Of a DNA stretch of 34,696 nt, positions 19,907-30,503 are shown piece after piece. A model generated the notes under the pieces. It had not been told where the DNA came from, did not search any database, and saw only the letters and a program-made list of their open reading frames with translations. This DNA is from Perkinsus chesapeaki. Taxonomy: Eukaryota > Perkinsozoa > Perkinsida > Perkinsidae. The position numbers were made by a program, and so were the translations under genes. The DNA lies in assembly GCA_013115145.1 (NCBI GenBank), contig JAAPAO010000376.1, positions 1 to 34,696 of the forward strand, read 5' to 3'. Numbering within the stretch: position 1 is the stretch's first letter; each line of letters opens with the position of its first letter.

Positions 19907-20746
19907 TTGCGTTGTCATGCTCCCCCCTATTGCCACCGTCTTTTCAGTTCCACTATGCCTCCTCTCTCTCACCACACAACCCCCTCCTGTGCTTGTACTG
20001 GTATACGCAGTTGTCGGCTTTGTGAGGATGCCGGGAGCCGGAGTCTCAAACATAATGTCTACAACCCTCAAGAACGGTTCCTTCCGGATGAAGTGCCAGA
20101 GTCAGGCAGGATCGATGCATTGCCACCGGGGCTGCGAGTGGTGCCAAATGCATTTACAGAGGCCGAAGAGAAGGAGCTGCTCTGTGAGGTTTATAAGGGG
20201 GAATGGAAGGCATCTCAGTCGGGCCGACGGAAGCAGGACTATGGTCCACAGGTCAACTTCAAGAAAAACAAATTAAAGTGCCCGGAAAGATTCAAAGGCC
20301 TTCCGCAGTACATGGACGAAGTGTTGGCTCGTGCACACTCTTTATTGGGCATGCCGATGGATTATGAGTGGCATGAGATGGTCGTACAGGAGTATACAGC
20401 GGATAGAGGGAGCAGTATAGCCCTCCATAAGGACCACAGTTGGGTCTGGGCTGATGGTATCTTGGATATATCCCTCGGTGCTGATTCCATCATGACCTTC
20501 GCCAACCCTTCTAGAGGCATTTACTGTGATGTAGAGCTGCCTAGAAGGAGTATATGTTTGATAGGAGGGGAAGCTCAGAGTGAATGGCTGCATGGGATAA
20601 GGCGAGGTAATGCTTGTATAGGCCCCCCCTCAAAAGAGGAGGAGGAGGTGAGGATATCTCTCACACTGAGGGTGCTTACTGAGGAGGCTGCAGCTACTGT
20701 AGGGGGAAAGGAAACTATAAGGAGGTCTCGAATGAGGTGTTGTTAA
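19907..20746 (+). CDS. ALKBH4: AlkB homolog 4, Fe(II)/2-oxoglutarate dioxygenase
   Basis: Single exon of 840 nt, 279 residues. It has the ALKBH4-specific N-terminal Cys cluster (CACTGIRSCRLC, residues 28-39) and the nearly invariant SQSGRRKQDYGP block (residues 103-114). The iron ligands are H174 and D176 (LHKDHSW) and H229 (EWLHGIRR), and the 2-oxoglutarate-binding Arg lies in RISLTLR near 249. In animals ALKBH4 demethylates lysine in actin and has been reported to act on DNA 6-methyladenine. Met17 (19955) places the start closer to the Cys cluster, as in other members, and may be the true start. The gene has no introns, whereas DNAI1, 138 nt downstream, has 17. Confidence 0.95.
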   Translation: MRCHAPPYCHRLFSSTMPPLSHHTTPSCACTGIRSCRLCEDAGSRSLKHNVYNPQERFLPDEVPESGRIDALPPGLRVVPNAFTEAEEKELLCEVYKGEWKASQSGRRKQDYGPQVNFKKNKLKCPERFKGLPQYMDEVLARAHSLLGMPMDYEWHEMVVQEYTADRGSSIALHKDHSWVWADGILDISLGADSIMTFANPSRGIYCDVELPRRSICLIGGEAQSEWLHGIRRGNACIGPPSKEEEEVRISLTLRVLTEEAAATVGGKETIRRSRMRCC

Positions 20747-20884
20747 TGTTACTCTAATACCCGTACACTGTAGTGTTAGTCAATTACCAAGCAAACGGGG
20801 TACTACTTGGGGAGATCTGGGCCGACTCAATCGACTTGCTATGTCTTATTACTCTTGTAGACTTTAATTCGATAACATTTGAGA

Positions 20885-23769
20885 ATGGATGAGTTCGAGT
20901 TCGACCCTGATATGCAGTTGGTTGTTAAGGTACTACTGCTGCTGCTGTTGCTCAAGCTGATATTATCGTAACTCCTAGGTAGCTCCAGAGGACCAGCTCG
21001 ACCTTACACCAGAGGAGCTAGAGAAGGAGGTTGGTATCAGAGAGATTTGCCTTGCAGAGCCTCCTCCTGCTTCCATCCTATTATTAGGTCCCACCACGTG
21101 TCCTTCATCCTAATGATCCTCAAGCTCCGGACAACATAACACAATTCTCCTTTAAGGAGAGGATCTATAAACCCAATGATCAAGTGGACCATACAGCCTG
21201 GCATCTGGCAGTGGATGGGGTAGTCACCATCACTACCAGCGACTAGGTCATTGGTATTGGAAGGTTCTCATGCTCTCGGAGTCACCAGAGGCCCAGGAGG
21301 AGGATGAGGTACGGCAACGCAAGGCCAGAGAGCAGCAGATGCGTGATAGTACTGAGGCTGTTGATGTCTCTGTTGAGTAAGCACTCGAGAGCCGTTCCCG
21401 ACTTCTGTGTATGGGTATGTGATGGTATGACACGCAGGCTGTACGAAAGGAATGTATACCGCTGTCAGGCAAATTGACGGCGATCCAGATCCGGCTATCA
21501 ACACATTGAGGAACCAGTTCCACTTTGCCGATCGGGGTTCACAGACCAAGAATAGCATTATTAGAGATCGAGGCATTAGCACTGGTAAGACTAGGAGCTA
21601 GGAGGAATCGCTTGCGGGGTAGTGGAACTTTAGAGCCTCCCTCAACAACAACGCATAATGATACAGTGTCCCTATGGGGGATATATGATCATTATATGAA
21701 GGACATAGAGATGACCAAGGATAAGGCTGGAGGTAGTGGGGGAGGGGCAGGATGTTGAGCCGTACTGGTGGGGTCAGGCACTAGGAAGCTGACCAATGAG
21801 GATATGATAGATAGGAAGAAGGCAGGAGGGGATGCTGACCCGCTGTATGGTGATCCTATGAGATTGGTAATTAAGATAATGGAACGTATGGTTAATCAGA
21901 ATGCAGAGGGTGACATCTACAGCGATCTGAAGTGAGGGTTTGGGGGTAGGGGAGGAAATGAGGTCATCTCGATAGGTATTGGGAGGATCGCTCGGATGAG
22001 TACCGTGATGGTGATGGCACTCTTCTGCCCTTGTGGCGATTTGCCAGTGAAAAGGCAAAGCGGAAGCAAGTGACGTGTATAAGGTGCAATCCTAGGTAGG
22101 GCGGCAGGCTGAGGCGACTGACGGAGGCAATCTATAGCTGGCAGATACTCTGATCTATTCGCAGTTGGGTTTGGCTCATATGATTTCCTAAAGCAAGGTA
22201 CAGGGGTTATATGCTGCTATTCAATAAAGAATACACGCTTCCCTGAATACGTCTTTAATACCGACTCTGGTGTATGCTGCATAGATTGGCATCCCACCCA
22301 TCCGGCGATGTAAGGGACATACTCAACAATTAGATGGAGAGAAGGGCGGTCCGTGGGAAGTGGGAATTTGGTCTCGATTTAGGTTAGCGATTGGGCTTTA
22401 TGATGGTACGGTATTGGTCCATGATGTTCGATCAAAGAGCCGTAAGCCACTTTATCAGAGCACTATAAGAACTAATAAACATACTGATCCCGTTTGGGAG
22501 GTACATTGGAACACTGAAGACTCCGCTGGGGTAGGGAGATGTGCCTTTACCTCCTCGCACAGTTCAACCTGGTTCAGGTCCTCAACTTCTTTTCTATATC
22601 AGCTGATGGCCGTGTGAGCATCTGGCGGCTTATGAAGGACAAATTAGAGTATGCACCCGTTCCGTATCCATTTTATGTTGGTTATATTACCCTCGTTGGC
22701 AGGTCTGAACAACTGATGCAATTGAAGATAGCTGCACCATCACCAGAGGCTGAGAAGAAGGATAGTAGGATACCTCTGGAGCCGCGGTGCCATCATGCAT
22801 CTCTCAGACAGTCGAACAACCACCACTACCAACCCAGAGGATGATAAGGGTTTAGCTGGTGGGATGATGGATAGCCATTATAGTGCGGTGGGGAGCTGCT
22901 CCCTTTAGGCCTGGCTGGAGGCTTGTGCTTTGATTTCCATCCTACTGTTGATCATCTCTTCCTTGTTGGGACGGAAGAAGGCAAAATACACAAGTGCAGC
23001 AAGGATTTCTCTGGCCAGTAACCACCTCTACCTCGTTGACACCTCTACCTCGAATATCCTCCACCTCCCCTTGACAGATATCTATCAACATACGAGGGCC
23101 ACACTATGGCTGTTTACACTGTACGTTGGAATGACTACCACCCGAGGATCTTTATGTCAGCGAGCGCTGATTGGACGGTTAAGCTATGGGATCACACTCA
23201 AGAGTAAGCGTCCAGCGTTAGGGTAGAGTTTGTGCACCGCTGTGGGACAGATCCTGTCTGTTATCCTTCGATCTGGGTCAGGCTGTGGGGGACGTCGCCT
23301 GGGCCCCCTACAGCTCTACGGCATTTGCAGCCATCACCTCAGATGGTATAGTACATTTTTATGACCTATCCGTTAACAGGAATGAGCGCATTTGCTACCA
23401 GAAGGTAGGAGGACTGTTGGAGGAGCTGCCGCCGATGATTGGGCGATTTATGGTAGGTAGTACGAAAGGCTAAATTAACACATATAATGTTCAACACCAC
23501 CGAGCCAATCATTTTTGTCGGTGATGACCGTGGCGGTGTGAACTGCTTAAAGCTCTCACCGAACCTCCGAAAGTGAGCTGGGTCTAGTAGCTTGGACTCG
23601 TGGACGGTGGTTGTGGTCTAGGTACTGTGTTGTTACTGAGGAGGATGGTGATGTTACCAGGGAGGACTTGGAGATAAAGAAAATGAATAACTTCTTGGAG
23701 ATGGCAGTTGGGCCACAGAAGGACGACTCTGCTGCTACCGCTGCTGGAGTGGAGATGGTTGGTGCATGA
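20885..23769 (+). CDS. DNAI1: Axonemal dynein intermediate chain 1 (DNAI1/IC1, outer arm)
   Basis: Eighteen exons in unbroken phase: 20885-20929, 20979-21029, 21088-21219, 21264-21376, 21469-21584, 21634-21732, 21778-21931, 21976-22095, 22145-22309, 22383-22530, 22578-22663, 22703-22764, 22808-22849, 22909-23017, 23078-23203, 23251-23404, 23457-23572, 23622-23769; 661 residues against 699 in human. Conserved blocks include [49 protein letters not shown] and GSYDF, and WD repeats carry [55 protein letters not shown] and VGDDRGG. The protein anchors outer dynein arms to doublet microtubules. Its presence implies motile flagella in the life cycle. Confidence 0.97.
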
Positions 23770-24057
23770 AGTGTTATTGTCAGTGTTATTCATATATACA
23801 AGTGCAGTGTTAGTTATAATAAGTACACACACCTCTACGATGGGGAGTTTCAACACTTCAATTCCTGGTATGTTCCAAGATTCCCCCCAGCGACCAGAGC
23901 TGCCCCCCCCCAGCATGACTAGATAACACAAAGCCTATCCTCATCCTCCTCAATGAGACGTGTTCCACTCAATCCTGCCACTCTGCTGCTCTATTGACTA
24001 TCTCTTCCTATCCAGACAGTATAGCTATTAAGAGCCTTTGGTGGTAAGCCACTCGGT
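23770..24057. other. Convergent 3' intergenic region
   Basis: About 290 nt between the DNAI1 stop and the stop of the minus-strand pseudouridine synthase. No RNA gene, repeat or coding signal was seen. Confidence 0.5.
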
Positions 24058-25398
24058 TCAATCCGGTTGCTCAGTGGTGGCTAGTAGTTCATCCACTTTA
24101 GTTTGCCATCCTTCTATTCGGGTGCACCATTCTGGATTTACTGGTGATACGAAGTCGGTAAATGCATTATCAGTATCTGCCAGGCTAATACCGTGGCTCA
24201 CCTACCGAGTCTATCACCTTGAGCAGGATCCTTAACCCTATAGCAGTAGGCATGCAACCGGAGCCTGCCCTCTGGTGTGGGGCTTCCACCATACAGTGTA
24301 TCCCCTTTGATGGGGAAACCCATATGAGATAGATGAACCTGTGTTGTGGTAGATGTAAGGTATTGAGTGGTATTTAAGGCCTACCCTTATTTGGTGTGTT
24401 TTGCCTGTAATTGGCCGGCATGCAACGATACCATTACCGAGATGGCGAAAGAGAGTGGTACACTGCTGCGGAGCTGGTGGGCTATCTGTCGCGGGTTCAT
24501 CTACGACCTTGGACATTAAAGGTTGGTTTGGGACATGCTTCTCCACTACTATCGGAGCTCGGCATACTGAAGGTACCTGCTAATAGTCTTACTCCTCAAC
24601 AGTAGCAGCAGCAGCCTTATGGTGTTCACTTCGGTCGCGCTTTCTCCGACGTCTGCCACATAGACCTTAGCCAGCAATGACTTGTCCTTGAGTCGTTCGT
24701 GGATAGCTGCATTCTTAGCCAGTAGTATAACACCGCTGGTATCCCTATCGAGCCTATTGATGGGCCGTATAATGGGTACGTTAAGAGATTGCGTAAGAAT
24801 GTGAACGAGACATGTTCGCATGTATTTACCACCAGAATGGGTTGGCAGACCGGCCGGCTTGTGTACCTATAATGGTCGGTGCGCAGCAGCAGCACAGTAG
24901 TGTTGGTCCTATCCTACTGCAAGTATCCCTCTCATATCCTCTATTAGTATGATACGCTCATCTCCTTCATTAAATTTCACTTTAGGCTCCTCAACCCTCC
25001 ACGTATGAACCAAACCGTCCCCATTCCGCAGTACAGTGTCTACCAATCGCATATTCACCGAGCAACACAAGCGTGGATCGGCTGCCGCTGCTGTTACCTG
25101 GCTTGGCTCGATGAGGGACTGAGCTCTTCCCAGCTGCCTTAACTTTGATACGGCCCTCTTCACAGGCTTGATTGATATATTCCTCATCCAAGGCGAACTC
25201 GACGGACATGATATCCTTCAGCTTACCTACGTTCACTATACCTTAGATGGTATCCTAAGGTCACTTACGACCACGCCATCTCATCTTGCAATCGACCGAC
25301 TTTGTGGTAGTATAAGGTTTAGCTTTAATGCTTTGGTTTGTTATAATAAACTCATCTTCTGATGGGAGTATTACCCTCGATACGGGGCAGTGTGCCAT
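24058..25398 (-). CDS. RluA-family pseudouridine synthase (Pus8/Pus9/RPUSD2-like)
   Basis: Seven exons: 25398-25269, 25226-25144, 25097-24918, 24866-24651, 24576-24385, 24338-24218, 24176-24058; 346 residues. The N-terminal segment (RWRGRKLKDIMSVEF, then VDTVLRNGDGLVHTWRVEEP) is typical of the eukaryotic Rib2/Pus9 branch. The catalytic motif is present as INRLDRDTSGVILLAKN, with the essential Asp, followed by GIVACRPITGKTHQIRVHL and FPIKGDTLYGG. The preceding HKPAGLPTHSGGKY block is also conserved. Members convert uridine to pseudouridine in tRNA or other RNAs in the cytosol or mitochondria; the exact target cannot be read here. No transit peptide is obvious. Five of six internal exons begin with GT. 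Divergent from the ANP32-like gene. Confidence 0.93.
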
Positions 25399-25707
25399 AT
25401 ACCACTGATAATGAACTACTACGGCCCCACACTACGGGCTCAGGTACCCGACTAAGCTACATCCAGGTAACGTTTACAGTGGCTTTGAGGTCCATCGGAA
25501 AACACACTTCCTCGCCATAGGTGGGCCCGTCCAACGTGAGTTAGTTCCACAGTGGGTCACCAGCCTTTTTGCACGGCAGCCATTTCATTGTCCGACTTGC
25601 GTCATCTTGCGTTTTCTTGCATCTCCTTAACGCTCCCGGTCTGTGTCAGTTTTGCGTTGTTGTTGTATGCCCATCTGACGTGTAGGGTTTTTACCGATAT
25701 TATTATA
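25399..25707. promoter_or_regulatory. Divergent intergenic region
   Basis: Gap of 309 nt between the pseudouridine synthase start (minus) and the ANP32-like start (plus). An in-frame ATG at 25552 would lengthen the ANP32 N-terminus by 52 residues that do not resemble the family, so 25708 is preferred. No defined element was recognised. Confidence 0.3.
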
Positions 25708-27103
25708 ATGGTGGCCAAGAAGGAGGCTGATAACTCCTTTGACTCAGTAATAAAGCTATGCTGTGCTGAAGAGGTAATAACAACGGCGAGAGAGCTAATA
25801 GAATGGGAATCATAGTACTTTGTATAAGCTCCCTAGTGGATCTGCTTCATATGTGGCCTCGAACTAATGTAGTTGTATTCCATATGCCAGCTGGTGGGGC
25901 CTATAGCCTTTCCAATAGTGGTAGGGTTAATATAGGTCACTGATAGGCAGTAGTGGGTTGAATAGGTTACTAGCGATAAGATACCTGCTACTTCGATGGG
26001 GGATCCACCATGCACTGTGAGTAGGTATGGAATAGGTATAGGCTGGGTTATTGGGCAACTTGTACTATTTCATTGTATTGTGGAGCTATTATTGTTTAGG
26101 AGTGTGAGCCTGAAGAGCTCTCAGAGGTGGTGCTTGATGAAGAGAATTTACCAAAGATAACAAAAGCCGATATGAGCGGCGACATTGCCAAGTAGTCCGC
26201 CATTCTACTGTTGTATCATTAGATGTAGCTACGGTTCAGGTGCGAGAATCTTACGTTGATCAACTTAACCTGCTGTGGCCTTACAAGCATCGACGCCCCT
26301 TTTCCTGAGCTACCCAACGTACAGACTGTAGATATGAGCGAGAATAAGCTGACCTCTGACGTTCTAGAGTAAGTAGGCTCCCAGTGGGTGTGATGATGAT
26401 ATACTGTTTCTCTGTTCAGTAAGTTCAGCAATCTATCTGCCCTTCGGCTATTGGTGCTGCGGGGTAACCTGATAGAGACTGTGGATGAGTTCAAGGCATT
26501 GAGGGATCTTAAGGCCCTACAGGCTATTGACATCGGTAATGTGGGGGAGGGTGGCCTTGTAGAGGGGCTTATTAGAGGGCTGTCCTGTAACGAAGGTGGC
26601 CAACTACCGTGAGAAAATATTCAAGATGCTGGAGCAAGTTGAGGTTATAGATGATAGAGGGCGGGAGGTAAGCTCTAGAGGAAGGGACTAAGGGTAAGGA
26701 ATTGTGTACAGGGAGAGAAGGTTGATATGGCTCGGCTATTGGGGCTGACGAATGAAGATGGAGAGCTGGTATCAGAAGGCTCGGAAGAATCTGATGGTGA
26801 TGATGGTGATGTGTTGGATGCTCTTGGAAGGGAGGAGTTGAGGAAGATGCTAGAGTAGTAGCTAGTGGGAGAAGGAGGAGCTGTTTGAGATTTCATTGCT
26901 TTAGCTTGGAGGATGATGATGATGAGGAGGAGGAGGAGGACAGTGATCCTGATGAGAATGATAAGTCTGAGGATGAGGAAGATGTTGATCCTGATATACC
27001 ACCAGTAGCTAAGAACGACGAGAATAGCGAAGATGCAGAGCAGGAGGAAGAGAGTAGCCAACCGCCGGCTACCAAGAAAGCACGCAAGGGTGGTGTTAAG
27101 TAG
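25708..27103 (+). CDS. ANP32-like acidic leucine-rich-repeat protein
   Basis: Seven exons: 25708-25773, 26100-26191, 26240-26368, 26420-26535, 26576-26667, 26712-26854, 26905-27103; 278 residues. Leucine-rich repeats run from about residue 54 (CENLTLINLTCCGLTSI, VQTVDMSENKLT, ALRLLVLRGNLIE). They are closed by the LRRCT cap typical of ANP32/LANP (VTKVANYREKIFKML). The C-terminal third is acidic (DDDDEEEEEDSDPDEND) and ends with a basic nuclear-localisation-like KKARKGG. ANP32 proteins are histone chaperones and phosphatase regulators in the nucleus. The first intron (25774-26099, 326 nt) is the longest in the window. A U2A' relative is less likely because of the acidic tail. Confidence 0.88.
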
Positions 27104-27254
27104 CTCACAGGGTAGTGGCTACACTACTGCTGCCGCTGCTGCCGTTGTTGTTGTTTCCCACGTATACTGTCCCCTCTATACAGTAGATATTGTGTTGAGC
27201 TATAGTGGCCCAATAGATCTGTTGTTAGTTATATATATTTTATCATTATACACA

Positions 27255-28561
27255 ATGCCATTCTCAAGCAAAGTATTCAGGAATTTAAAAGACTCTGTAT
27301 GATTACCGTTTAACCGTAAATGGTTATTATTGTCTTTTTAGATTGTCGGAGTGAAGGAGCAAGATGAAGATCCTCTCAAGACCACCCGTCTCGCTATCGA
27401 AGCCTATAGCAAGGACTCCAAGGTGAGGCTTGCAAGCCCTCGCTCTATATCCCTAATGTTTGTTCTTCTTCAGGCCCTCTGTCAGACTTTGCAAGATTTC
27501 GCAAAGGCAAATGACGAGCTTGATGGGGTTAGAGGGGAAGTGGTGAACACAGCAAAGGCGTTCCTGTTGCCGATGGACCAGCAGGGTGGGCTTCAAGTGG
27601 CCTCTGATCCCGAGGTAGGTGGAGAAGCAGCAGTCTAGTGAGATAGGGCAGGATGTTGTTTTCAGTTGACGAAGGTTGGTAATGTGTTCTCGGCTCAAAT
27701 AGAGAATATGAGTCGATCTAAGACGGAGACTAGGAAACTCCTTGATGATGCTATAAGCGAGGCGTCGGCAATGGAGAGGAGGTTGGCTGATATAGACACA
27801 GCATTTGGGGAGAGAGATAAGGCTGCTGAGTTGGTAGCACATTACAAGGAGAAGATGCAGTCGCTTAATGAGGAGCATTTGAGCAAGCCTAAGAAGGATA
27901 TGGATGATAGAGTCAAGAGGGTAATAGGGGGAGGAGGAGGAGGGGTTCAGTTGTTGTTGTTGTCTTTCAGAATCTCGTTAAGCAACAGAATGCAGTTGAG
28001 GCGTACAAACGTGTGGATAACCAAGTCAGAGCGGATGCCAACCAAGTGCTGGAGGGCCGTCAGACTAGCTTCGCCAAGATACTCGAGAAGGTAGGTGGCT
28101 GACCGCCGCCGCCGCCGCAGGAGGAGGTGTGAGGAGATGGAGGTATGTGTTGTTAGATGTGCACGTATCTGGCAAAGAACGGCAAGACACAAGGTGAAGC
28201 TGTACCGGCATTCGAGGAGCAGATACCAGCAATGATTAGAGAGAGTGAGGCTAATTTGGAGAGGACCAGAGCCGCAAGGGAAGCTGCAAAGGCCGCTGCA
28301 TTGGCAAGGCCAACTAAGAGCAGCACCTCGACGCTTGTACAGCAGCAGCATACTGACCCGAAACCCGAGACACCGAAGATGGAGGATCAAACATCGACTG
28401 CCGTGAACACTCCTACTGCAAAGGAAGGGGATGATGGAGAGAAGAAGGTTGATGAGCATCAGCAAAAGGAGGCACCAGAAGCAGCTGAGGAGGGGGCCAA
28501 GGAGGAGGCAACCCCGGACCAGTCACCTATGAGATCAGCCGACTCACTTGATAAGGAGTAA
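27255..28561 (+). CDS. BAR-like coiled-coil protein, tandem copy 1
   Basis: Exons 27255-27296 (42 nt), 27342-27422 (81), 27474-27614 (141), 27666-27920 (255), 27971-28090 (120) and 28157-28561. All introns are phase 0. The first exon encodes MPFSSKVFRNLKDS, a short amphipathic segment like the H0 helix of N-BAR proteins. The next exons are long Glu/Lys/Leu helices with RDKAAELVAHYKEKM followed by KPKKDMDDRVKR, a pattern seen in the curved helices of BAR domains that bind and bend membranes. The last exon adds a Glu/Pro-rich disordered tail (about 100 residues). A 9- or 6-nt microexon between 28091 and 28156 cannot be excluded. BAR assignment is by pattern, not by alignment. Confidence 0.7.
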
Positions 28562-28763
28562 TTCATTCGTTAGATACCCCAGTGCTCAGCAGCAGCACAT
28601 TCAAAACATTAAGACATTCATTCACTTACAGCCTTTTAAGGCATTGGCTACCACCGCCGCCCACTTACTGATAGAAACATTGTTTCCGTTGTGGCTGTTG
28701 CCATCCAGTATGTCGTTGAGTTGGGGAGGCACTGATGATTGCTGTTAGTTTTATATATCAATA
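28562..28763. other. Spacer between copies 1 and 2
   Basis: Gap of 202 nt carrying CAG and CTG trinucleotide bits. Like the region before copy 1, it ends in an AT-rich run just ahead of the start codon. No gene was seen. Confidence 0.4.
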
Positions 28764-30311
28764 ATGCCATTCTATAGCAGAACTGTTAGAGACCTCAAGG
28801 ATTCAGTAAGTCGCGGGGATGGATGGCTGGGCGGAGAGAGGAGGGCATAAGGTGCTGCAGCAGCAGCACTCACAGGCGATGTATTGAATGTTTTCATTTG
28901 ATATACATTTACTATGCATGTGCAAACTAGGCTTCAGTCGATGATGCAGAAGGAGCCCCTTGAGAGGATATTGTTATTGTGTAGATGTTTGGTGTGAAGC
29001 CAGAGAAGAGTGATCCTTTACAGAGGTCTAGAGAAGAGGTCACTGAATACCTCTCGAAGGCAAAGGTGAGAATTCCAACTCATGGGGTAATACGTTACTC
29101 ATAGCCTTGTTACTCAGGAGCTTCAAGCAACATTGTTGAACTTCCAGAAGACTGTGGATGAGATGGGGGCTATTAGGGAGGACGTCGTTAGACAGTCTCG
29201 AAACTTTTTAATGCCGCTCAGTGAGGGAGGTCAGGACTATAGTGCATCTTCGGGGGGACAGGTAGGCTAATGTGGTACCTAATAGTAGATTGTAAGGGTT
29301 TGGTCTTAGTACGCGAAGGTTGGAGAGTTGTTTGCTAATCAAATAGAGATAATGAGCACTTCGAAGGCCAACACAAGGTCCTTGTTGAATGATGCTATAG
29401 CTGATGCTGGCACACTCATAGAGAGGCTTACGGACCTGCAGACTCAGTTCAGCGAGAGGGATAGGGCTGGAGAGTCGGTCGAGCATTACAGGCAGAAGCT
29501 GTCGGATCTGAATACAGAGCAGGTTAATAAGCCTAAGAAGGATATACAGGACAGGATTAAGAGGGTAAGCAGCCTTACGGTGGCTGCAGCTGAGGGGTAG
29601 GCTGTCTGTTTTAGAATATCGTGAAGTACAATGAAGCTGTATCGAACTATCAGAGTATTGATGATGCTTGCCGATCAGCGGTGTCAGTGTTATTGGAGAG
29701 CCGCCAGGCAGACTTCTCCCAGATACTGGAGAATGTAGGAATGGAAAGGGGTGGTGTCGTTATCGGAACTGGCTACTGTACTTGAGCTCACCCTCCCGCG
29801 GACGTGTGGTATAACATCGGACAGGCTGCTGTTGATACATACGAGGTTAGTTCAAGTGGTCGTTTTGCTTCTAGTATGGCTTGTTGCCGCAAATAATGGG
29901 GAGGCTGCTGAGTAAGATAAGGCTAATCTAATTGCGTCTGCTCAGTGCAAGTAGTGTTTTTGACTTTGTTATTTTCAGATGTGCCTCTATATAGCGACCA
30001 ATGTCCAGTCCTCTACCTCTTGTATACCAGTATTTACCAAGGAAATACCAGATGCTGTGGAGCATAATAAAGCTCTTAGGGATGAACAGATTAAAGCAAG
30101 GAAGGAGGCTGCTGCTGCTGCTCCTAGCGCTGATGCTGCGGCTGGTGGTGTCTCTGATGCTACCAAGATACAGCCTCTTACTGAAGCCGCCCCTGAAGAG
30201 GTCAACGAGGCAGCGCCAGAGGTCGCAGAGAATGATACACCTAAAGGTGCTGATGGTGACGCTGATGGGAAGGTCGTCAATGGCCCTTCTGCTTCGCCAT
30301 CCACTGTGTAA
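28764..30311 (+). CDS. BAR-like coiled-coil protein, tandem copy 2
   Basis: Exons 28764-28805 (42 nt), 28985-29065 (81), 29118-29261 (144), 29310-29564 (255), 29615-29734 (120), probably a 21-nt microexon 29825-29845 (AAVDTYE), and 29979-30311. Exon sizes and phase match copy 1. The start is MPFYSRTVRDLKDS; the helical core has RDRAGESVEHYRQKL and KPKKDIQDRIKR, then LLESRQADFSQILEN. The last exon starts MCLYIATN, parallel to MCTYLAKN of copy 1, and ends in an Ala/Glu-rich tail. Without the microexon the last intron would be 244 nt. Probable peripheral membrane protein; function is inferred only from the BAR-like pattern. Confidence 0.7.
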
Positions 30312-30503
30312 AGACTTGAATTTTAGTAGCAGTTACTGTTGCTGTTGTGATGATGATGATTTGTTAACTTTAGCCCATTGGCATTTTTAATACACATACA
30401 TTTCTAGGGTAGTAATACAGGTAGTAACGATGTTGTTGAGTAGTAGTATATCTCAGTTTATCCCTTGTGAAGTTATTATTTAATATTTTTCATCACAACT
30501 ACT

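Noticed and set aside
22765-22807. Apparent 25-nt intron in DNAI1
   Set aside because: A 43-nt intron with donor GTAGGA and acceptor CTCAG gives the same phase and normal size.
24177-24217. Apparent 17-nt intron in the pseudouridine synthase
   Set aside because: A 41-nt intron with donor GTGATA and acceptor GGCAG fits the phase and removes the need for a mini-intron.
25833-26015. Minus-strand open frame inside the ANP32-like first intron
   Set aside because: Only 60 codons, with no domain and no splice continuation; chance is sufficient.
29987-30304. Long minus-strand open frame opposite the tail of BAR copy 2
   Set aside because: It is an antisense shadow of an Ala/Ser-coding tail with GCT-type codons.
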